Under the pieces are notes generated by a model. That model ran no database searches. It worked only from the letters and a program-made list of their open reading frames with translations, and had not been told where the DNA came from. Of a stretch of 64,000 nt of DNA, positions 21,132-29,570 are shown piece by piece. The number at the start of each line of letters is the position of its first letter. The stretch's first letter is position 1. This DNA comes from Polynucleobacter sp. MG-5-Ahmo-C2 (lineage in GTDB: Bacteria; Pseudomonadota; Gammaproteobacteria; Burkholderiales; Burkholderiaceae). Made by a program: the position numbers and the translations under genes. Location: NCBI RefSeq assembly GCF_018687735.1, contig NZ_CP061304.1, positions 496,001-560,000 of the forward strand, written 5' to 3'.

Positions 21132-21929
21132 ATGCTGGAACTACGTCAAACCGCTCTTGAAATACTGGCAATCACTGATCCGAAAACAAAGGTTGATCGG
21201 GTTAAGCAGTTATTTTCTGATTATCATCAACAGAGTATTACTCTAGATGTATCAAGCACTCTAAATTCGGAAGACCTTGCGCTTCCAGGGCGTCCACAAA
21301 AGCCAGAGTTGGTACCGCCATTGACTGTTCCCAAAAGAAGAATGGATACCGTTGATGGCAGGCTTTCCTTGCTGCACTCACTCGCTCATATCGAATTCAA
21401 TGCCATGAATCTTGCACTTGATGCAATCTGGCGATTTTCTGATATGCCTGCGCAATACTATGAAGATTGGTTAAAGGTTGCTAAAGAGGAGGCTTATCAT
21501 TTCAGTTTGATAGAGACCCACCTTCAATCTGTTGGAGTTGCTTACGGCGATTTTCCTGCGCACAATAGTTTGTGGGAGATGGTTGAAAGAACTTCAGACG
21601 CCGTCATTGCCAGAATGGCGCTAGTGCCGAGAACAATGGAAGCCAGGGGCTTAGATGCGGTTCCTGCTATTCGGGATCGCTTTAAGCAAATTAAGGATGC
21701 TAAGGTGGTTGAGATATTGGAAGTTATTCTGAGAGACGAAGTAGGGCACGTACTGATTGGTAATCAATGGTTTAATTTCTTGTGTACTAAGGAGGGCTTA
21801 TCTCCTACTAAAGTGTATAAAGAGTTAGCTCGAGCTTATCGCGCTCCAGTATTAAGAGGGCCATTCAATTTAGAAGCCCGCAGACAGGCCGGATTTACCG
21901 TAGAAGAGTTAAGCTTACTTGGAACATAA
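21132..21929 (+). CDS. Ferritin-like DUF455 family protein
   Basis: This 265-residue protein of the DUF455 (COG2833) family is predicted to have a ferritin-like four-helix bundle. The diiron-type ligands are visible as LAHIEFNAMNLALD (Glu near 93), KEEAYHFSLIETH and ILRDEVGHVLIG, the spaced E...ExxH pattern of the superfamily. No function is established; oxygenase or oxidase activity on an unknown substrate is a guess. It lies 20 bp after guaA and just before two paralogous lipoproteins, possibly in the same transcript. Confidence 0.87.
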   Translation: MLELRQTALEILAITDPKTKVDRVKQLFSDYHQQSITLDVSSTLNSEDLALPGRPQKPELVPPLTVPKRRMDTVDGRLSLLHSLAHIEFNAMNLALDAIWRFSDMPAQYYEDWLKVAKEEAYHFSLIETHLQSVGVAYGDFPAHNSLWEMVERTSDAVIARMALVPRTMEARGLDAVPAIRDRFKQIKDAKVVEILEVILRDEVGHVLIGNQWFNFLCTKEGLSPTKVYKELARAYRAPVLRGPFNLEARRQAGFTVEELSLLGT

Positions 21930-21948
21930 CTATAAAACTGGGAAATTT

Positions 21949-22650
21949 ATGAACCTAACACGTCGAACATTGATTACAGCTGCAGCTTTATCTCCTGTTG
22001 CTTGCGGTGTACCGCTTTCTTATGAGCGTGGGGTTCCGATTGCAGCTCCTAGGCCAACCCCTACAGTGCGACCTCCGCAATTTGGTCAAGAGTGGTCCTA
22101 CATTAAAAAAGATATCTTTAATGGAAAAACACTTGGCTTAATTACGGAGCGTATTTCCAAGATTGGATCAAATATCGTCATTGAACGCAGTACTGAAGAC
22201 GGTGGAATGTTGCCCAGTGAAATTCAAACCTCTTGGGGTATGGTCGCAACCGATACCCAATGGCCTCGTTTGCTGAACTTTAGCCCCTCATTACCCCTAT
22301 GGCCTCTAGAACTCTCCACAGATTGGAGTAGGCAATTTAATACTAAGTACAGTGTTGCTGGCTACCCTGATTCAAGATTGAATTGGCAGGAATATATGAG
22401 TGTTCAGGGCTGGGAAAAAATTACCGTTCCTGCAGGTACTTTTATTGCATTGCGCTTTCAAAGTCTCATTAACTACGAGAACTCAGATCCAAATAAAGTC
22501 GACTGCATTCGCAAAGAAACAGTTTGGTTTGCTCCACAAATCGGTCGTTGGGTTGCTCGCGAAGCCTCTGGCTCCTATCAAATTCAAGGACAGATCGGAA
22601 ACGAAAGCCTAGAAGGAAGCTATCAATGGCAACTTACTTCTTATAAGTAG
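21949..22650 (+). CDS. Putative lipoprotein, tandem paralogue 1
   Basis: I do not recognise the family. The 233-residue product from ATG 21949 begins MNLTRRTLITAAALSPVACG: a twin-arginine pair, a hydrophobic stretch and a lipobox-like SPVAC. It may be a Tat-exported lipoprotein. The mature part is about 40% identical by eye with the next gene. Shared segments are QEWSYI/QEWVYI, a LPSEIQ/LPDEIQ block, SLPLWPLEL/VMPLWPEQL, VPAG(T/Q)F and IGRWV. The in-frame ATG at 21919, inside the DUF455 gene, lacks support. Confidence 0.8.
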   Translation: MNLTRRTLITAAALSPVACGVPLSYERGVPIAAPRPTPTVRPPQFGQEWSYIKKDIFNGKTLGLITERISKIGSNIVIERSTEDGGMLPSEIQTSWGMVATDTQWPRLLNFSPSLPLWPLELSTDWSRQFNTKYSVAGYPDSRLNWQEYMSVQGWEKITVPAGTFIALRFQSLINYENSDPNKVDCIRKETVWFAPQIGRWVAREASGSYQIQGQIGNESLEGSYQWQLTSYK

Positions 22651-22655
22651 GTCTC

Positions 22656-23366
22656 ATGCGTAGGTTATTTCTATTTGCATTGCCAGCATTTTTGGTGATT
22701 GCTCTAACGGGATGCATTTCTTCCCAACCCTATCCTAAGGGAGTTGTTTTACCTTCGCCCGAGACTACCCCTAAGGTTAGAGCGCCCAAAGTAGGGCAGG
22801 AGTGGGTATATATCGTTCGCAATGTTTTTAATCAGGCTGTGGTCGACACGGTTACTGAAAGGGTTGTAGCAGTTAATAAAGAAATACTAATAGAGCGCAC
22901 TGGTATCAAGGCGGGACGTTTGCCTGATGAAATTCAGTCCCCCTGGGGCTATGTGCTGCAGGACCCTCGTTGGAGTCCTCCGCAGTTATTTCAACAGGTA
23001 ATGCCTTTATGGCCCGAGCAATTGATTCCAAATTGGACGGGCTTTTATCGAACCCGTTACCAAGTGCCAGGCTATCCAAGTTCTACTTACTACTGGGGCT
23101 TGAATATCACTGCAGTCCAGTGGGAGCAGATGTCTGTTCCGGCAGGGCAGTTTTTAACTTTTAAATATCAATATGAGGCGCCCTATTTTGAGAGCAACGA
23201 TCTTTTTAGGGTAGCCAATTACCGGAAAGAAGAATTATGGCTGTTCCCGGAAATTGGTCGTTGGGTCATCCGCAGGGGATATGGTCGGTACATAACCCCT
23301 GGGGTCTTTTGGGGTGATGCTTACTGGGAAGACAATCTTGAGTGGGAGCTTATCTCCTGGAAGTAA
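22656..23366 (+). CDS. Putative lipoprotein, tandem paralogue 2
   Basis: This unrecognised 236-residue protein has a standard lipoprotein signal peptide (MRRLFLFALPAFLVIALTGC) with lipobox LTGC. It follows its paralogue after 5 bp, so the pair arose by tandem duplication. The first copy carries an Arg-Arg pair before the hydrophobic segment and this copy does not obviously use Tat, so the two may have different export routes. Conserved Trp-rich positions (QEW, WG, PLWP, GRWV, WELISWK) suggest a compact beta fold. Confidence 0.8.
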   Translation: MRRLFLFALPAFLVIALTGCISSQPYPKGVVLPSPETTPKVRAPKVGQEWVYIVRNVFNQAVVDTVTERVVAVNKEILIERTGIKAGRLPDEIQSPWGYVLQDPRWSPPQLFQQVMPLWPEQLIPNWTGFYRTRYQVPGYPSSTYYWGLNITAVQWEQMSVPAGQFLTFKYQYEAPYFESNDLFRVANYRKEELWLFPEIGRWVIRRGYGRYITPGVFWGDAYWEDNLEWELISWK

Positions 23367-23394
23367 GCAAAGCGCTTAAAATAAGTGCATTGCT

Positions 23395-24048
23395 ATGTAT
23401 ATTGTTAAAGAACTCTTTCCTACGCTGCAAGGCGAAGGCACTCATGCTGGACGTGCTGCGGTATTCTGCCGTTTTGCTGGCTGCAACTTATGGAGTGGTC
23501 GCGAAGAAGATCGAGCAACTGCGGTTTGTAAATTTTGCGATACCGACTTTGTAGGTAGCGATGGCGATGGGGGTGGAAAGTTTGCCTCTGCTCAAGATTT
23601 AGCAAACGCTATCGAATCCTCCTGGAAAAGTACTTCAGCGGGCCCTCAACAGCGCTATGTTGTTTTTACTGGCGGTGAACCACTTTTACAGTTGGATGAA
23701 GAGTTGATTGCCGAATTGCATCAAAAAGGTTTCGAGGTCGCCATTGAAACAAATGGCACCATCAAAGTTCCCAAGGGTGTTGATTGGGTTTGCGTTAGCC
23801 CAAAAGCAGGCTCTGATTTGATTGTCCTTCAAGCAAATGAGCTTAAGCTAGTAATACCCCAAGAGGGGCATGATCCATTAGAGAAGTTATTGGCGCGTTT
23901 TGAAAAGATGGATTACCGTAATCGCTTCTTGCAGCCCATGGATGGGGCAAACCTTAAAATGAATACTGAACTAGCTGTAAGCCTCTGCCAGAGGCGCCCG
24001 CTTTGGCGATTAAGCCTCCAATCCCATAAATTGATAGGTATTCGATAA
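23395..24048 (+). CDS. queE: 7-carboxy-7-deazaguanine synthase QueE
   Basis: QueE is a radical SAM enzyme that turns 6-carboxytetrahydropterin into 7-carboxy-7-deazaguanine for queuosine. The iron-sulfur cysteines are Cys30, Cys45 and Cys48. This is the unusual CX14CX2C spacing known from Burkholderia QueE, instead of CX3CX2C. The GGEPLLQ motif (about 95) and the C-terminal SLQSHKLIGIR fit the family. Length is 217 residues. queD follows 49 bp downstream. The stop codon lies within a 12-bp tandem duplication. Confidence 0.95.
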   Translation: MYIVKELFPTLQGEGTHAGRAAVFCRFAGCNLWSGREEDRATAVCKFCDTDFVGSDGDGGGKFASAQDLANAIESSWKSTSAGPQQRYVVFTGGEPLLQLDEELIAELHQKGFEVAIETNGTIKVPKGVDWVCVSPKAGSDLIVLQANELKLVIPQEGHDPLEKLLARFEKMDYRNRFLQPMDGANLKMNTELAVSLCQRRPLWRLSLQSHKLIGIR

Positions 24049-24061
24049 AGTATTCGATAAT
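24038..24061 (+). repeat. 12-bp tandem duplication spanning the queE stop codon
   Basis: Two adjacent 12-base copies, 24038-24049 and 24050-24061, share GTATTCGATAA and differ only at the last base. The first copy encodes the last codons of queE (Ile-Arg-stop). This looks like a small slippage duplication that does not change the protein. Confidence 0.8.
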
Positions 24062-24097
24062 CTGGCTAATCCCAGCAATACTATTCATTAGATCTGA

Positions 24098-24562
24098 ATG
24101 ACAAGTAAACAACCCGCAATCTCTATTACCCGTCGTCTTGAATTTGATTCAGGACATCGCATTCCCAATCATGATGGGCAATGCAAGCACTTGCATGGGC
24201 ATCGCTATGCTATTGAGGTTACTTTGACTGGTGAGGTCGCCGACCATCCAGGTAAGGCTGATGATGGCATGGTTCTCGACTTTGGAGATATCAAGCGCTT
24301 AACCAACGAATATATTGTTGATCTTTGGGATCATGCATTTTTAGTTGCTAAAGAGGATGAAGGTCTTGTTGCTTTCTTGGCAACGCTACCTAATCACAAA
24401 ACGGTTGTTTTGGAGCAAGTCCCTACTGTGGAAAACTTAGCCAACACTGCCTTTGCTATTTTGCAGCCGGCGTTCAGTAAGGCCTTTGGCGGACGCCTTG
24501 AACTCTCTGCTCTGCGCTTATACGAGACACCCAATTGCTGGGCTGACGTGCATCACCTCTAA
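24098..24562 (+). CDS. queD: 6-carboxytetrahydropterin synthase QueD
   Basis: QueD converts dihydroneopterin triphosphate to 6-carboxy-5,6,7,8-tetrahydropterin, the step before QueE. Zinc ligands are His20, His33 and His35 (HLHGH), and Cys29 is the probable catalytic thiol. The C-terminal LYETPNCWADV is typical. Length is 154 residues, slightly above the E. coli enzyme. tadA begins at the very next base after the stop. Confidence 0.95.
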   Translation: MTSKQPAISITRRLEFDSGHRIPNHDGQCKHLHGHRYAIEVTLTGEVADHPGKADDGMVLDFGDIKRLTNEYIVDLWDHAFLVAKEDEGLVAFLATLPNHKTVVLEQVPTVENLANTAFAILQPAFSKAFGGRLELSALRLYETPNCWADVHHL

Positions 24563-25021
24563 ATGAAGCAAGCAGAGCTTGACCGCCAGTTTATGCAGCA
24601 GGCTCTAGAGCAAGCTCAACTAGCTGCTCTTGCTGGTGAAGTTCCAGTTGGTGCTGTAATCGTGCGTGATGGCGAGGTAATTGCTAGAGCGTTTAATAAG
24701 CCAATTACCAATCATGATCCTAGTGCACATGCAGAAATGCTGGTATTAAGACAGGCTGCTCTCTCTGAAGAGAATTACCGACTGCCCGGGACTACTTTGT
24801 ATGTCACTTTAGAGCCTTGCACAATGTGTGCGGGTGCAATGCTCCATGCCAGAGTTGATCGTATTGTTTTTGGGGCCTCAGATCCAAAAACAGGTGCCGC
24901 TGGCAGCGTTTTGGATGTATTCTCATCAAAACAAATCAATCATCAAACCACTATTGAAGGCGGCATGATGGGCGAAGCGTGCGGTCAATTGCTGCGTGAT
25001 TTCTTTAAGGAGCGACGTTGA
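24563..25021 (+). CDS. tadA: tRNA-specific adenosine deaminase TadA
   Basis: TadA deaminates A34 of tRNA-Arg(ACG) to inosine. The zinc site is His56 and Glu58 (HAEM) with Cys86 and Cys89 (PCTMCAGAML). The 152-residue length is normal. The ATG at 24563 immediately follows the queD stop. Grouping with queE and queD puts three tRNA-modification genes in one transcript. The stop overlaps the ldcA TTG by 4 bp. Confidence 0.96.
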   Translation: MKQAELDRQFMQQALEQAQLAALAGEVPVGAVIVRDGEVIARAFNKPITNHDPSAHAEMLVLRQAALSEENYRLPGTTLYVTLEPCTMCAGAMLHARVDRIVFGASDPKTGAAGSVLDVFSSKQINHQTTIEGGMMGEACGQLLRDFFKERR

Positions 25022-25962
25022 AATCCATTCACTTGATTGCTCCTTCTGGAGCAAGCTTAGATGATAAAAGTCCTTTAGCTGGTATCGATTGGCTCAAGAG
25101 CCAAGGAATTGCAATTCAGAATGCAGAGTGTGTGCAGCGGGTTCATGAGCGTTTTGCTGGAAGTGATGAGGCACGCTTAAGTGAATTAAATTGCCTGGCT
25201 AGACTCAAATCTAAAACTATTGTGATGGCAATGCGGGGTGGTTATGGCATTCATCGTTTGCTTCCCGATATTGATTGGGCTGGTATTGCTCAATCCATTA
25301 GCAATGGTTTGCAAGTTTGTGGTCACAGTGATTTCACGGCCTTTCAACTGGGTTTATTGGCCAAGACTGGCGCCATCACTTTATCTGGGCCAATGCTAAA
25401 TTATGATTTTGGCAGAGCGGATGAGAGCGGTAGAACAATCCCTCCCGATGAATTTATGTGGAGGCATTTTCAGACCGCCATTCAAGAGCAAACACTTGAT
25501 TGCAGCGTATCTGCACCACAGTCGTATTTAGCTAAAGCGAGTTGCAATAAAATTATAGGGATTTTATGGGGTGGTAACTTGACCGTCCTAGCGGGCTTAG
25601 TCGGAACCCCCTATTTACCATCTGTGCACCAAACTAAAAATGGCATCTTCTTTTTAGAGGACGTAAATGAGCATCCGTATCGTATAGAGCGTATGTTGAT
25701 GCAATTGCTAGATGCTGGAGTGCTCGAGAATCAAGCTGCGATTGTCTTAGGTGGATTTTCTGCCTATCGCCTCTATGATCACGACAAAGGGTACTCGTTG
25801 GATCGAGCTATCGAAGTTATTCGTAAGCGTTTGCCCGAGAACATTCCCATTTTGACGGACCTGCCTTTTGGTCATCAAGCCAATAAGCTAACTTTACCCG
25901 TGGGCGCTCAAGCTACTTTAGATTACAGTGCCTCCGGCTTTACCCTCAAAGCGAATTGGTAG
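25018..25962 (+). CDS. ldcA: Muramoyltetrapeptide LD-carboxypeptidase (S66 family)
   Basis: LdcA removes the terminal D-Ala from murein tetrapeptides during cytoplasmic peptidoglycan recycling. The nucleophile is Ser104 in CGHSDFTAF. The family segments MRGGYGIHRLLPDID (about 72-86) and LEDVNEHPYRIERMLMQL (with the catalytic Glu) are present, and His is in FGHQANKLTLPVG. Length is 314 residues. The TTG start is set by the TTGA overlap with tadA. Confidence 0.93.
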   Translation: MKSIHLIAPSGASLDDKSPLAGIDWLKSQGIAIQNAECVQRVHERFAGSDEARLSELNCLARLKSKTIVMAMRGGYGIHRLLPDIDWAGIAQSISNGLQVCGHSDFTAFQLGLLAKTGAITLSGPMLNYDFGRADESGRTIPPDEFMWRHFQTAIQEQTLDCSVSAPQSYLAKASCNKIIGILWGGNLTVLAGLVGTPYLPSVHQTKNGIFFLEDVNEHPYRIERMLMQLLDAGVLENQAAIVLGGFSAYRLYDHDKGYSLDRAIEVIRKRLPENIPILTDLPFGHQANKLTLPVGAQATLDYSASGFTLKANW

Positions 25963-26598
25963 ATGTGTATAAGACCACTTCTTGTAAGAATCAGCATAGG
26001 GGTTGTTGCACTTACTTTTGCGGGGGCGTTAATGGCAACCGAAGAACCTAAATTTTCCATCTTAGAAAAAACGCCCCCATTTGAGCTGAGATCTTATGCG
26101 CCGATGATTTTGGCTGAGGTGCAGGTTGAGGGCGACTTAGACGAGGCCTCAAGTCAGGGTTTTCGACTGATTGCTGCTTATATTTTTGGGCAGAACCAGG
26201 TGAGCGAAAAGATTGCTATGACCGCACCTGTAGCTGTTGAGGAGCAATTACCTAAAAGCGCGAAGATTGCAATGACTGCCCCGGTCAATATTGAATCGAA
26301 TTCTGGTAAATGGACTGTTTCATTTGTGATGCCTTCTGAGTACGCCATGGAAAGCTTGCCAAAGCCTCTGAATTCGAAAGTGCAACTTCGCCAGATTCCG
26401 GCAGTGAAACGAGCAGCCATCACTTTTTCCGGCTTTTACAATGAGAGCAAGGTTGCTGAAAGAACTCTAGAGCTAGAAGATTGGATGAGGACTAAAAATC
26501 TTCAGGCGGTTGGCTCACCAAAATTCGCTCGCTACAACCCACCCTGGACATTACCCTTTATGCGCCGTAATGAGATCATGATTGACGTTCGTGACTAG
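25963..26598 (+). CDS. SOUL-family haem-binding protein, exported
   Basis: This 211-residue protein of the SOUL/HBP family is known in eukaryotes for haem binding and common in bacteria with unknown function. The N-terminal 27 residues are a hydrophobic signal peptide (cleavage near ALMA), so the protein is probably periplasmic. Family motifs are FELRSYAPMILAEV, a doubled KIAMTAPV segment (about 84-104) and the C-terminal YNPPWTLPFMRRNEIMI. Its start directly follows the ldcA stop. Confidence 0.9.
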   Translation: MCIRPLLVRISIGVVALTFAGALMATEEPKFSILEKTPPFELRSYAPMILAEVQVEGDLDEASSQGFRLIAAYIFGQNQVSEKIAMTAPVAVEEQLPKSAKIAMTAPVNIESNSGKWTVSFVMPSEYAMESLPKPLNSKVQLRQIPAVKRAAITFSGFYNESKVAERTLELEDWMRTKNLQAVGSPKFARYNPPWTLPFMRRNEIMIDVRD

Positions 26599-26619
26599 AA
26601 GTCCCTCGAGCTTAATTAT

Positions 26620-27489
26620 TTAAGCCTCAAAACTTTTCAGTAAAAACTGAGCACCACCATCTATACCTAATGCCTTGGTAAGAATAGGTAAGGCTTCTGC
26701 TAAATGCTTCTCAAGAGTCCATGGCGGATTGATGATAAACATTCCGCTAGATTGTAAGCGTCGCTCCCCAGGAGCATTTTCAACGCGTAACTCTGCGTGT
26801 AACCATGAGCGTTTATGGTTTACGGCGATTTTCTTCATGCGATCTGGAAGTGCTGCTGATTCTCTTCTGGAGAGTGTTGGGTACCAAATCGCATAGCAAC
26901 CAGTAGCAAAGCGTTGGAGGGCCTCTTCCATTGCCTCCTCAAGATATCGGTAGTCTTGTTTATCCTCATAAGAGGGATCGATCAACACTAGACCGCGTCT
27001 GCTAGGCGGAGGAAGCAAGCCCTTCAGTCTGTTAAAGCTATCTTCAGCATAAATATCAATTTGCTTGGCCTGTTTTAGTTCACCAATATTGTGTCGCAGA
27101 ATATCGATCTCTTTAGGGTGGAGCTCAAAGAGTTTGAGGCGGTCTTGTGGTCTGAGTAGGCGAGCTAAGATAAAAGGGGAGCCAGGATAGGCGTCAAGCT
27201 GATCACCAGTATTTTCCGTCTGAACGATTTCCAAATACCTTTGGATGCCCTCTGAGATGGGCTTACCTTGTTTAATAAACTCCAAGAGACGAACTATTCC
27301 GCCTTCAGCTTCCTTGCTCACTGCGGCAAAGCCATCTTTGAGGCTGTAAATACCTGCTCCAGCATGAGTATCAACAATCGTTAATGCGCCAGGTTTTTCC
27401 TGTAGATATTCCACTAGATGAATTAGGGTAAGGTGTTTCAGAATATCGGCATGACTGCCGGCGTGAAACGCGTGTCGATAACTAAACAT
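26620..27489 (-). CDS. rlmJ: 23S rRNA (adenine-2030-N6)-methyltransferase RlmJ
   Basis: RlmJ methylates A2030 of 23S rRNA. The N-terminus MFSYRHAFHAGSHADILKH is the family hallmark, and the catalytic amino-methyltransferase motif appears as DPSY at 171-174, where E. coli has DPPY. Length (289 residues) fits. It converges with the SOUL gene across 21 bp, which contain an AT-rich hairpin (26610-26625) too weak to call a terminator. Confidence 0.95.
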   Translation of the reverse strand: MFSYRHAFHAGSHADILKHLTLIHLVEYLQEKPGALTIVDTHAGAGIYSLKDGFAAVSKEAEGGIVRLLEFIKQGKPISEGIQRYLEIVQTENTGDQLDAYPGSPFILARLLRPQDRLKLFELHPKEIDILRHNIGELKQAKQIDIYAEDSFNRLKGLLPPPSRRGLVLIDPSYEDKQDYRYLEEAMEEALQRFATGCYAIWYPTLSRRESAALPDRMKKIAVNHKRSWLHAELRVENAPGERRLQSSGMFIINPPWTLEKHLAEALPILTKALGIDGGAQFLLKSFEA

Positions 27490-27495
27490 GGTGAA

Positions 27496-28287
27496 TCACT
27501 CTGACTTTGAGGGTGATATATTCAATTGGGCTTTAATAAATAAAGCTAAGGTAATCAACAGAATCGCTATTGATGCGTACTGTAGTGGCAAATTGAATTC
27601 ATGGTCCATGATTTGCGTGAGATGGGCATAAATTGCAGCTATACCGCCAATGGCTACAAGACGCAGCCAGATACCCTTAATTAAAAGGTATTGCTCTGGA
27701 ATGCGATTGGCAAATACAGCCCCCAATATTCCGCACCAGATGCCAAATCCAGCTCCGCCTAATACATCAGTTAACCAATGGGCCCCAACTGCGCTGCGTG
27801 AGAGACCTACCAGGGCTGCAACAAAAAAGAGAAGCAACATGGGTGTACGTTTCTTTTTATCGCAGGAAAAGTACAAGGCAGTGGCGATTGCAAAAGCCGT
27901 TAGAGTGTGGCCAGATGGAAATGCTTTATGAAGTAAGGGCTCACCAAGACGATAAAAACTACCTTCTGCCAGAACACCGGCTGGTCTCGGTAGGTCAAAG
28001 TAATTTTTTAATATGGGACTAGTAATCGCAGACAGGGCACCAGCAATGATTCCGGCTGTTAATACACGGGGCGCTAGTAGGATGAGTGGAAATGCTATGG
28101 CGAAAGTGCCCCAACCATTACCTAGAAACGTTAGCCATGCCCAAAGTGTATTGGGCAATAAATGGGTAAGTTCATTAATAAATAAAAAACTACTCGTTTG
28201 TAGTTCTCCAAAATAAATTGCAAGTGCGAGCCCTAGCGGGGCCAGTGGAACAAACCAAGCGAATGTCGGAATGACTTTTTTGTTCAT
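27496..28287 (-). CDS. PAP2-family membrane phosphatase
   Basis: This integral membrane phosphatase probably acts on a lipid pyrophosphate such as undecaprenyl pyrophosphate or on lipid A. The three PAP2 motifs are complete: KNYFDLPRP (KX6RP), PSGHT, and SRSAVGAHWLTD (SRX5HX3D). About seven hydrophobic segments are visible in 263 residues. It sits 5 bp downstream of the GT9 gene in a minus-strand cluster of envelope genes. The substrate is not determined by sequence. Confidence 0.92.
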   Translation of the reverse strand: MNKKVIPTFAWFVPLAPLGLALAIYFGELQTSSFLFINELTHLLPNTLWAWLTFLGNGWGTFAIAFPLILLAPRVLTAGIIAGALSAITSPILKNYFDLPRPAGVLAEGSFYRLGEPLLHKAFPSGHTLTAFAIATALYFSCDKKKRTPMLLLFFVAALVGLSRSAVGAHWLTDVLGGAGFGIWCGILGAVFANRIPEQYLLIKGIWLRLVAIGGIAAIYAHLTQIMDHEFNLPLQYASIAILLITLALFIKAQLNISPSKSE

Positions 28288-28292
28288 TACGC

Positions 28293-29552
28293 CTAGCGAC
28301 CTTTGGTCTTATCTGCATCTTGTAGCTGGATGCTGACTTTTTCTAAGACCTGAGCAACGGTGATCGCTTGCATACAAACATTATCGTGACACGGTGTTTT
28401 GCGATGATTGGCTGCACTCACACAAGGAGAGCAGGCCAAGTTTGCAGTGATTGCAATCGAGTTTCCTACGGAGCCATAGAGTGCCGGCGTCTCTGGTCCA
28501 AAGAGAACAACAGTTCTTAATGGGGTCACAGCGGAGAAGTGGCCTGGCCCAGAGTCATTTGTCACCATGACGTCTGAGAGTGTGTAAAGGGGCGGTAGTT
28601 CTGCAAAACTGACTTGACCAGCAAAGTTCAAGGCATTTTTTATATTAGCTACAGCACGAACTTTTTCTACATAAGCAATTTCAGCAGGGGAGCCAGTAAT
28701 CAGAATGAGATCGCTTGGATATTGTTGATGAACGCCCTGGATTAATTCAGAAAAGCGCTGCTGCGCCCAACGACGTTGCGGCAATAAATCGCTGGCATTG
28801 GGGTTAATCAAAATGAGGCGATTTTTGCCATGAACGTATTCAATACCAGCTTCTTTTGCCAGTTTTTCAATACGAGTACGTACTTTCTCAAGGGCCGCAG
28901 GATTAATGACGGCTTGCTCTAGGCGTACCTCAGAGTCTGGAATCTGAATTTTGCTAAATGGTACTTCAATCTTCTGAGCAAAAGCTGCATGAATCAGAGA
29001 GAGAAAGTTCTTGGTAATGTGGATGTGTGGGTTGTAATGCACCTTACGGGTCAGCATGAAGCCACGCCACAAGCCTTCACCGTGAAAGATGTGATAGCCC
29101 ACGCGACGTCGAGCACCGCATAAACCTGTGAGTAAGGCTGTAAAGCGTGAGAAAAGCTCTAGATCAATAACGGTATCAATGCGATGACGGCGAGCAATGA
29201 TCAGGAAACGTAAGGTATCTTTAATTAAGCCACTTAAGCTAGAGGAATCAATTGTAAAAACATTTTCTGGTTTGACAGTATTTAATAGTGTCAAACTGGC
29301 GCGATTACTTTTAAAGATAAGAAAGAACAGTTCGGCGCCACGAGCCTGCGCATTGCGCATTGCAGGGTCAACCAAAATCGCACTCCCCATTTCGGAGAGC
29401 TCAATAAAGAGTAATTTTTTTGGACTGCCTGGACCACGATTAAATATATTCTTTACTGCATCGAGTAGGGCTACCAATGGGCTGGCGATTGCGCAGAGCG
29501 GCACACCGACCCAATGATCAATGGCACGCATGGAATTGACGCTAATAGTCAT
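28293..29552 (-). CDS. Glycosyltransferase family 9 (heptosyltransferase-like)
   Basis: This 419-residue protein is related to ADP-heptose:LPS heptosyltransferases. It has an N-terminal extension (about 1-45) with a hydrophobic segment, and a conserved LLFIELSEMGS start of the GT-B fold. Family motifs INPNASDLLPQRRW and TNDSGPGHFSA with VVLFGPETP bind the donor sugar. Four Cys near the C-terminus (ACSPCVSAANHRKTPCHDNVC) are a feature of a subgroup. It is probably involved in polysaccharide or lipid glycosylation with the two neighbouring membrane proteins. Confidence 0.88.
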   Translation of the reverse strand: MTISVNSMRAIDHWVGVPLCAIASPLVALLDAVKNIFNRGPGSPKKLLFIELSEMGSAILVDPAMRNAQARGAELFFLIFKSNRASLTLLNTVKPENVFTIDSSSLSGLIKDTLRFLIIARRHRIDTVIDLELFSRFTALLTGLCGARRRVGYHIFHGEGLWRGFMLTRKVHYNPHIHITKNFLSLIHAAFAQKIEVPFSKIQIPDSEVRLEQAVINPAALEKVRTRIEKLAKEAGIEYVHGKNRLILINPNASDLLPQRRWAQQRFSELIQGVHQQYPSDLILITGSPAEIAYVEKVRAVANIKNALNFAGQVSFAELPPLYTLSDVMVTNDSGPGHFSAVTPLRTVVLFGPETPALYGSVGNSIAITANLACSPCVSAANHRKTPCHDNVCMQAITVAQVLEKVSIQLQDADKTKGR

Positions 29553-29570
29553 AGTTTTGCTCTGAAGAAA

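Noticed and set aside
26610..26625. AT-rich hairpin between the SOUL gene and rlmJ
   Set aside because: Six weak base pairs without a T-run; insufficient for a terminator call.
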